From contig DLCS01000192.1 of assembly GCA_002480735.1 (NCBI GenBank), positions 1-6,316 on the forward strand: a stretch of 6,316 nucleotides of DNA. The letters are read 5' to 3'. Made by a program: the position numbers and the translations under genes. The DNA comes from Bacillaceae bacterium UBA7792. GTDB taxonomy: Bacteria > Bacillota > Bacilli > Bacillales > Cytobacillaceae. The notes under the pieces were generated by a model. The model saw only the letters and a list, made by a program, of their open reading frames with translations, was not told the DNA's origin and ran no database searches. Each line of letters begins with the position of its first letter. Position 1 is the first letter of the stretch. Shown piece after piece: positions 1 to 4,543 of the stretch.

Positions 1-852
1 AGAAGCTTGCAGCAGCTCGTCAGTTTAAGTGAAAGATTGGGCGAACGCTTGTCGATTCTTACAGGAATTGTGATTCCGAAATTTCGAAAGGAAAATGGTG
101 AACCCATTCTAGAGGCAATCGCCAACAAGAAATCCCTAAAAAACCCACTATATGCGCTACCGATCCTTGAATCAAAGGAAATCATCTACCAGGAAACAAG
201 AATTCAGGAGCTTTTCGAAATTAAACAGTTGCTGGATCGCTATCAGGAAATAATCCTAAACGTTCGAATTGGAGCAACGGATTTTTCGGGCCTCTTTGGG
301 ATCCGCCGGAGTCCGGATACGACGGTCTATGAGATTGCCGTCATTCGCGATTGTATTGCTGATATTATTAATATGTTCGTTCGTTTAGATAGTCCATATG
401 TTGTTTCTGGCCCTGTCTGGGAGTATTTTTCTTCAGCGGAGAGAGTCTTAAAGCCACAAATTCGACAAACCCCCTTTATTGAAAAATATGGAGAGGAAGG
501 GGTCAAAGTCCGCCAGCAACTAATCGGAAATCATATGGATGGGTTTATTCGAGAAATTTTAATGGATATTGCCAACGGTATCGTCGGAAAAACGATTATT
601 CACCCGACCCATATTCAAGCGGTTCAAGCCCTCAATGCAGTTTCTTATGAGGAATATCACGATGCTTTACATATTATTACAGAAAGCAATGGGGAAATTG
701 GGGTGCTGAAGAGCACGTTTTCCAATAAAATGAATGAACTAAAGCCCCATCTCTATTGGGCGCAGAAAATGATGCTGAAATCAGTAACTTACGGGGTGCT
801 TCGCAATGAATACACATACATCGACCTGCTTAAACAGAATGTTTACGTATAA
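1..852 (+). CDS. HpcH/HpaI aldolase / CitE-like C-C bond lyase of the Ter-associated biosynthetic module, 5'-partial
   Basis: The frame is open from the first base (AGA AGC TTG...) to TAA at 850-852, so the start lies upstream; the TTG at 7 is only an internal codon. About 283 codons are present. From memory, members of this group run to roughly 340-390 residues, so about the N-terminal quarter is missing. Recognisable blocks are LPILES (nt 157-174), RIGATDFSGLFGIRR (nt 265-309), VSGPVWEYF (nt 403-429) and GKTIIHPTHIQAVQALN (nt 586-636). The last resembles the C-terminal GK-x-IHP block of the CitE/HpcH TIM-barrel lyases. Known of the family: Mg-dependent C-C bond cleavage or formation on acyl or keto-acid substrates. 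The variant found in Ter-linked operons has no established substrate. The 3' end overlaps the phosphoribosyltransferase gene, so the two are probably translationally coupled. Family and module assignment are fairly secure; the reaction is inferred. Confidence 0.88.
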   Translation, partial: RSLQQLVSLSERLGERLSILTGIVIPKFRKENGEPILEAIANKKSLKNPLYALPILESKEIIYQETRIQELFEIKQLLDRYQEIILNVRIGATDFSGLFGIRRSPDTTVYEIAVIRDCIADIINMFVRLDSPYVVSGPVWEYFSSAERVLKPQIRQTPFIEKYGEEGVKVRQQLIGNHMDGFIREILMDIANGIVGKTIIHPTHIQAVQALNAVSYEEYHDALHIITESNGEIGVLKSTFSNKMNELKPHLYWAQKMMLKSVTYGVLRNEYTYIDLLKQNVYV

Positions 853-2128
853 CATTTTGGATGGACTCAAGGTTGAAATTACAATTCAACAAAATCCGTA
901 TGAGATTCCATTAGAGGATTTATTTTTGATGGCGGCTAGAGTGAATAAGAAAAGGTCTTTTCTCTTCGTTAGTAAGGTTCTTGGCAAGCATTTGCCAATT
1001 AAGCCCATTGTAGGGATGCAAGTCGGTTTTCTTTTAGCAGCCAGATATATGGAAGTGGTCAAAGCTACACCACCTCGAGACTCTGATCGCCTTATATCAA
1101 GCTTTAAGAACCATACCAAAGGGTATATGGAGGCTTTTATAGAAGAACAGCATTGTCCAATTGTGATCGGATTCGCTGAAACGGCGACGGCTCTTGGTCA
1201 TGCTTTCTTTGAGGCCTTTCGAAAGGCTGATTTTTTTCATACAACGAGGGAATGGTTTGAAGGGGTAGAGCCAACCATCACCTTTGAAGAGGAGCATTCC
1301 CATGCAACCTCCCACCGTGTCTATGTAGAAAAAGAGCTCTTGGAAAGCAATAGGGAAATAATTTTAGTTGATGATGAGATTACAACGGGGAAGACGGCTC
1401 TAAATATTATCCGTGCTCTACATGAGAAATTTCCACGGAAGACTTATACAGTCGTCTCGATCCTCGATTGGCGTTCTCATGAGAATGAGAAGCGTTTTAA
1501 GGAGCTTGAACAGGAATTAGGGATAACGATTCATACTGTGAGCTTAGTGAAAGGGACCGCTACTGAGATAGGTGGCATTGATATGGATGAACAGGTTATT
1601 CAGGAGTCGATTCCTGAATTCTCCCAGCATGTCTCTTTTCATCGTATTGAAAATCCCGACCTCATCAAGATAGGGAGTAGTGCAAAAGGGGGGTACACCC
1701 GTTATACAGGGAGGTTTGGATTAACCTCAAAGGAGAACGAGGAGGCAACCAACTGGATGAAAAAGGTAGGGGAGGATCTTGCAGGTTTGAGGACTGGAAA
1801 AAGATCTCTCGTGCTGGGGGCAGGGGAATTTATGTATATCCCAATGAAAGTGTCGTCTTACATGGGGGAAAATGTATTCTATCACTCTACGACAAGAAGT
1901 CCGATCTTTCCTACTCAAAGAGAGAAGTATGGGGCAAAAAATCGTTTTTCCTTTTTGAATCCAGAGGATCCGTCTATCCAGCATTACCTTTATAATATCT
2001 CCGAAAATCAGTACGATGATATTTTTATTTTTTTTGAAAAAAGAGTTGATAAATCGCAAATACAAGGGATGCTAGAACAGTTAAAAAGAACCTATATTCC
2101 AAACATAAGAGTGGTTTACATAGAGTAA
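839..2128 (+). CDS. Phosphoribosyltransferase with C-terminal TRSP domain (PRTase_2-TRSP)
   Basis: The 429-residue protein (from ATG 839) has a type I phosphoribosyltransferase core. The PRPP-binding loop is VDDEITTGKTAL near residues 177-188: two acidic residues followed by TTGKT. The C-terminal third carries the TRSP signature (T-R-S-P at residues 352-355, nt 1892-1903) inside the block VFYHSTTRSPIFPTQ. It is preceded by LVLGAGEFMYIP. These match the PRTase_2 plus TRSP architecture of Ter-linked biosynthetic operons, where the enzyme is predicted to move a phosphoribosyl group between PRPP and an unknown base or small molecule. Start choice: ATG 839 begins MFTYNILDGLKVEI, which I recall as the usual start of this family, and overlaps the lyase gene by 14 nt. 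An in-frame ATG at 806 (GGGGTG at 793-798 as a possible SD) would add 11 residues and give a 47-nt overlap. Neither start has a strong SD. The next gene follows after 19 nt. Confidence 0.92.
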   Translation: MFTYNILDGLKVEITIQQNPYEIPLEDLFLMAARVNKKRSFLFVSKVLGKHLPIKPIVGMQVGFLLAARYMEVVKATPPRDSDRLISSFKNHTKGYMEAFIEEQHCPIVIGFAETATALGHAFFEAFRKADFFHTTREWFEGVEPTITFEEEHSHATSHRVYVEKELLESNREIILVDDEITTGKTALNIIRALHEKFPRKTYTVVSILDWRSHENEKRFKELEQELGITIHTVSLVKGTATEIGGIDMDEQVIQESIPEFSQHVSFHRIENPDLIKIGSSAKGGYTRYTGRFGLTSKENEEATNWMKKVGEDLAGLRTGKRSLVLGAGEFMYIPMKVSSYMGENVFYHSTTRSPIFPTQREKYGAKNRFSFLNPEDPSIQHYLYNISENQYDDIFIFFEKRVDKSQIQGMLEQLKRTYIPNIRVVYIE

Positions 2129-2136
2129 AAGGAGGT
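2128..2136 (+). promoter_or_regulatory. Strong Shine-Dalgarno (AAAGGAGGT) for the StiP/PELOTA gene
   Basis: AAAGGAGGT is a near-perfect complement of the 16S rRNA 3' end and begins at the last base of the upstream stop codon. Two ATGs follow. ATG 2141 is only 4 nt beyond the SD and opens a five-codon frame that ends at TGA 2156-2158. ATG 2148 lies 11 nt beyond the SD and opens the real gene. The SD therefore supports 2148 as the coding start despite the slightly long spacing, with 2141 as a possible decoy start. Confidence 0.8.
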
Positions 2137-2147
2137 AGAAATGTCAT

Positions 2148-3239
2148 ATGAGCACTGACCTTTATACGAAAATAGGTTCCTATTCGGAGGAGGATGTGAA
2201 GTTTTTACTCAAGGATTTGAGTCATGTCCAATTAGAAGGTTCGGCGGAATCAAGGGAAAAAAGGATACAATCCGGTGAACATTATAGTGAAAGTCTTCCG
2301 ATAGAGTACCATCCACCACAGGAGTACATCGAGCTTTTTTATCAAACCCTTCATGATTACAAGAAAACGGTCGCCTATTATGTTGGCGTTGTGGCAGAAC
2401 AGATTTATCGGAATAAGGGGAAGGAGACGGTTCTTGTATCATTAGCCCGGGCCGGTACCCCGATTGGAATCCTGATTCGCAGATATCTTCACTGGAAATA
2501 TGGAATATCTCTCCCCCATTATAGTGTTTCAATCATTAGAGGCAGGGGATTGGACTATAATGCGATCAAGTACATCCTAGCTCATCATCCAGAAGGAAAA
2601 ATTCAATTCATTGATGGGTGGACCGGAAAGGGAGCTATTTCGATCGAGCTTACTAAATCTGTACGGGATATCCAAGAGCAATACGGTGTGGAGTTGGATG
2701 ATACATTAGCCGTATTGGCTGACCCTGGTCATTGCACAACCCTTTATGGTACCCGCGATGATTTTATCATTCCCAGTGCTTGCCTAAACTCAACTGTATC
2801 AGGGCTAGTGAGCAGAACCGTCCTCAACCAGTCTTATATTGGTCCGGATGATTTCCACGGTGCAAAATACTATCGTGAGCTGGAGAGCTCTGATTTATCC
2901 AATGAATTCTTGGATATTATTGCTGGTGAGTTTGTTCGAATTGAGGAAGAAGCAATACCTAAAACTGGGGAGGATGCATCTTTTTCTGGACTTGAAACGG
3001 TGAAGCGGATGATGGCTGATTTTCAAATAAATGATATCAATCTTGTGAAGCCTGGAGTTGGGGAGACGACGAGGGTCCTTCTTCGACGTGTTCCGTGGAA
3101 GGTTCTAATAAAGGATATGGACAGTCCCTATCTTAAGCATATCCTCATGCTTTGTGAGGAGAAAAACATCGAAATTTTAGCGTATCCGGACATGGAATAT
3201 ACTTGCTGTGGATTGATCAAGAATGTTGGTGATGTCTAA
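2148..3239 (+). CDS. StiP-family (PRTase-like) protein with C-terminal PELOTA RNA-binding domain
   Basis: This 363-residue protein has two parts. Residues ~30-265 form a phosphoribosyltransferase-like core with LARAGTPIG (99-107), FIDGWTGKG (154-162, a PRPP-loop-like segment), ADPGHC (191-196), SACLNSTVSGLVSRTVLN (210-227) and FHGAKYY (236-242). Residues ~285-363 form a PELOTA/L7Ae-like domain with KPGVGETTRVLLRR (301-314), VLIKDMDSPYLKHI and YTCCGLIKN. Known of the family: it was described as a phosphoribosyltransferase of the Ter-linked biosynthetic module, and databases now name it 'cysteine protease StiP family'. Cys196 and Cys212 lie in the conserved blocks and are candidates for a catalytic role, but the sequence alone does not decide between the two activities. 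The PELOTA domain suggests RNA binding or a base-recognition role. The gene follows a strong SD. Its TAA overlaps the ATG of the HAD gene by one base, indicating coupled translation. Confidence 0.92.
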   Translation: MSTDLYTKIGSYSEEDVKFLLKDLSHVQLEGSAESREKRIQSGEHYSESLPIEYHPPQEYIELFYQTLHDYKKTVAYYVGVVAEQIYRNKGKETVLVSLARAGTPIGILIRRYLHWKYGISLPHYSVSIIRGRGLDYNAIKYILAHHPEGKIQFIDGWTGKGAISIELTKSVRDIQEQYGVELDDTLAVLADPGHCTTLYGTRDDFIIPSACLNSTVSGLVSRTVLNQSYIGPDDFHGAKYYRELESSDLSNEFLDIIAGEFVRIEEEAIPKTGEDASFSGLETVKRMMADFQINDINLVKPGVGETTRVLLRRVPWKVLIKDMDSPYLKHILMLCEEKNIEILAYPDMEYTCCGLIKNVGDV

Positions 3240-4045
3240 TGATGTTCGCATCAGACCTTGATCGGACCCTAATCTACTCCAATCGTGCCCTATCTGATTA
3301 TGGTGTAGAAGAGGATATAGAGCTAGTGACCGTTGAACAAAAGCTGGATCAAAAGGTTTCTTTCATGTCAGCGGGATCATTGGCCTATCTTCAAAGAATT
3401 TCTAGCAAACTCTTGTTTGTCCCTGTTACAACAAGATCCTACGAGCAATATCGAAGAGTTCTCCTACCTAATACCTTACAAAAGTATGCAGTTACAAGTA
3501 ATGGAGCAAATATTTTGTACGAGGGGATGCCGCTCGTAGATTGGAAGAACAAAATATCCAAAGACATAACAAATTCCTCCATGCATTTAGGGGAAATAAT
3601 CGAACAAATGAAAGATAATTTTTACATTCCCGGTGAGATGAGAACAGTGGAGCAGCTTTTTGTGTATTATTATTTATCTGATCGAATCTCCTCTCAATTG
3701 GTGCAAGAGATTGCTTGCTTTCTAGCAGAGAAAGGTTGGAGGGTGTCCTATCAAGGAAATAAGTTCTACCTGATGCCTCTATCCATTTCGAAGGGGGAGG
3801 CCGTTCGATTCATTCAAGAGAGGGAGGGAATATCGACTCTGATCGGAGCTGGTGATTCAAGCTTTGATGATGATTTTCTAAGGATTTGCCAGTACCCATT
3901 CGTCCTTGGTCATGGAGAGTTGGCTCAAAAACCATTAAAGGAGCATTATCAGGTTATTAAGGAGGAGGGTGTAAAAGGGGGAGAAATGCTTCTAAATTCA
4001 ATATTGAAGCTAATCGAGAAAATACAATTAGCATCTACTCCTTGA
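3239..4045 (+). CDS. HAD-superfamily hydrolase (sugar-phosphate/nucleotide phosphatase type)
   Basis: The 268-residue protein has all four HAD motifs. Motif I is FASDLDRTL (nucleophile Asp6, acid/base Asp8, Thr10). Motif II is PVTTRS (Thr64 or Thr65). The motif III lysine is in SISKGEA (Lys185). Motif IV is IGAGDSSFDDDF (Asp206, with Asp210-212 following). The insert between motifs II and III (NILYEGMPLVDW onward) suits a type C2 cap as in Cof/sucrose-phosphate-phosphatase-like enzymes. Known of the family: Mg-dependent phosphoester hydrolysis in the cytoplasm. In this operon it probably dephosphorylates a ribosyl-phosphate intermediate made by the two PRTase-like proteins (inference). The start ATG shares a base with the upstream stop (TAATG); a second ATG follows immediately at 3242. 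The end runs 11 nt into the convergent membrane-protein gene, and no hairpin terminator is visible at the boundary. Confidence 0.93.
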   Translation: MMFASDLDRTLIYSNRALSDYGVEEDIELVTVEQKLDQKVSFMSAGSLAYLQRISSKLLFVPVTTRSYEQYRRVLLPNTLQKYAVTSNGANILYEGMPLVDWKNKISKDITNSSMHLGEIIEQMKDNFYIPGEMRTVEQLFVYYYLSDRISSQLVQEIACFLAEKGWRVSYQGNKFYLMPLSISKGEAVRFIQEREGISTLIGAGDSSFDDDFLRICQYPFVLGHGELAQKPLKEHYQVIKEEGVKGGEMLLNSILKLIEKIQLASTP

Positions 4046-4295
4046 GACACTCTTTCCTCCCCGAGCTTAAACTTTTGAATATACCTGACCACAGGAACCC
4101 GAAACCAATAAACATAAGGGTTGCAAAAGCGAAGGAATTGTGTAATGGGTAGAGCATGTATGAAAAAATAAGGGACAAGAAGAAAAGGTCTAAATAGATG
4201 AAGACAGGAGAGAACAAAATATCTTCAACTATGGCCATATCCTCCTGCGGAATCCTTGCTGCTTTCATACGATATAGCATCCGCATTGCTTTCAC
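4035..4295 (-). CDS. Small two-helix membrane protein, unknown function; possibly the C-terminal part of a frameshifted gene
   Basis: The frame opens with GTG at 4295 or, better, ATG at 4286. The latter has GGAAGGG (4301-4295) as SD with 8-nt spacing and gives 83 residues. After a basic, charged N-terminus (MRMLYRMKAARIPQEDM) come two hydrophobic segments, residues ~28-48 (FSPVFIYLDLFFLSLIF) and ~54-73 (FAFATLMFIGFGFLWSGIF), then a basic tail. These are convincing transmembrane helices, so this is probably a true coding frame rather than a shadow. It is on the opposite strand to the operon and its stop lies inside the HAD gene's last codons. I do not recognise the family. The stretch RMKAARIPQEDMAIVEDILFSP reads like a continuation of a conserved protein whose N-terminal half sits in the adjacent frame at 4296-4446. 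An intact short gene starting at 4286 is the alternative. Confidence 0.55.
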   Translation of the reverse strand: MKAMRMLYRMKAARIPQEDMAIVEDILFSPVFIYLDLFFLSLIFSYMLYPLHNSFAFATLMFIGFGFLWSGIFKSLSSGRKECLKE

Positions 4296-4446
4296 CCTTC
4301 CATGAGAAGTATTTCAATTGACTACGATTCAACTGTCCTATAGCATATGCGGCTTCTGGAGAATAGGTGACGTATGGATATTGTCCTTTCAAAAGAAAAG
4401 ATAATGAAACCTTTTTCACTTTTTCTCGTAAAAGAAATATCGGCAT
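4296..4446 (-). pseudogene. Upstream ORF that looks like the N-terminal half of the small membrane protein, separated by a +1 frameshift
   Basis: From ATG 4446 (minus strand) a 73-codon frame runs to 4225. Its first ~50 residues (containing LLKGQYPYVTYSPEAAYAIG and QLNRSQLKYFSWK) look protein-like. Beyond that it reads a low-plausibility tail (SYESSKDSAGGYGHS) exactly where the membrane-protein frame begins. Dropping one G from the GGG at 4295-4297 would give ...KYFSWKVKAMRMLYRMKAARIP..., one continuous protein of about 136 residues with two C-terminal membrane helices. This suggests either a real inactivating insertion or a sequencing error in a short homopolymer. The alternative is two unrelated or overlapping small genes. 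The ATG has AAGG directly against it, which is a poor SD position. Confidence 0.4.
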
Positions 4447-4449
4447 CCT

Positions 4450-4478
4450 TAGAAAAAGAGATATTCCTATGATATGAT
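4450..4478 (+). promoter_or_regulatory. yceG: Candidate sigma-A extended -10 promoter for yceG
   Basis: The divergent intergenic region 4447-4543 contains TATGAT at 4473-4478, preceded by TG plus one base (extended -10). A partial -35, TAGAAA at 4450-4455 (4 of 6 matches to TTGACA), lies 17 nt upstream. Transcription would begin near 4485 and give a leader of about 60 nt before the yceG start. This would make yceG separately transcribed from the upstream four-gene operon, as expected with an opposite-strand gene between them. I saw no convincing sigma-B site. Consensus matching only. Confidence 0.4.
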
Positions 4479-4530
4479 GGAAATAGAATTTACTTAAATA
4501 TATGAAAATGAATAGTTTAGCGTTGAAAAA

Positions 4531-4538
4531 GGGAAGGG
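4531..4538 (+). promoter_or_regulatory. yceG: Ribosome binding site deciding the yceG start at 4544
   Basis: GGGAAGGG lies 5 nt before ATG 4544. Two further in-frame ATGs at 4502 and 4508 would add 14 or 12 residues (MKMNSLALKKG...) but have no SD-like sequence, so 4544 is preferred. Confidence 0.6.
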
Positions 4539-4543
4539 ATTTT

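Noticed and set aside
1727..2065. Minus-strand ORF of 112 codons opposite the TRSP domain.
   Set aside because: It is entirely within the clearly coding PRTase-TRSP gene; its composition is odd and it has no recognisable motif.
4515..4538. GTTTAG followed by a G-rich stretch, considered as a sigma-B (general stress) promoter before yceG.
   Set aside because: No GGGTAT-like -10 at the right spacing; the G-rich sequence is better explained as the ribosome binding site.
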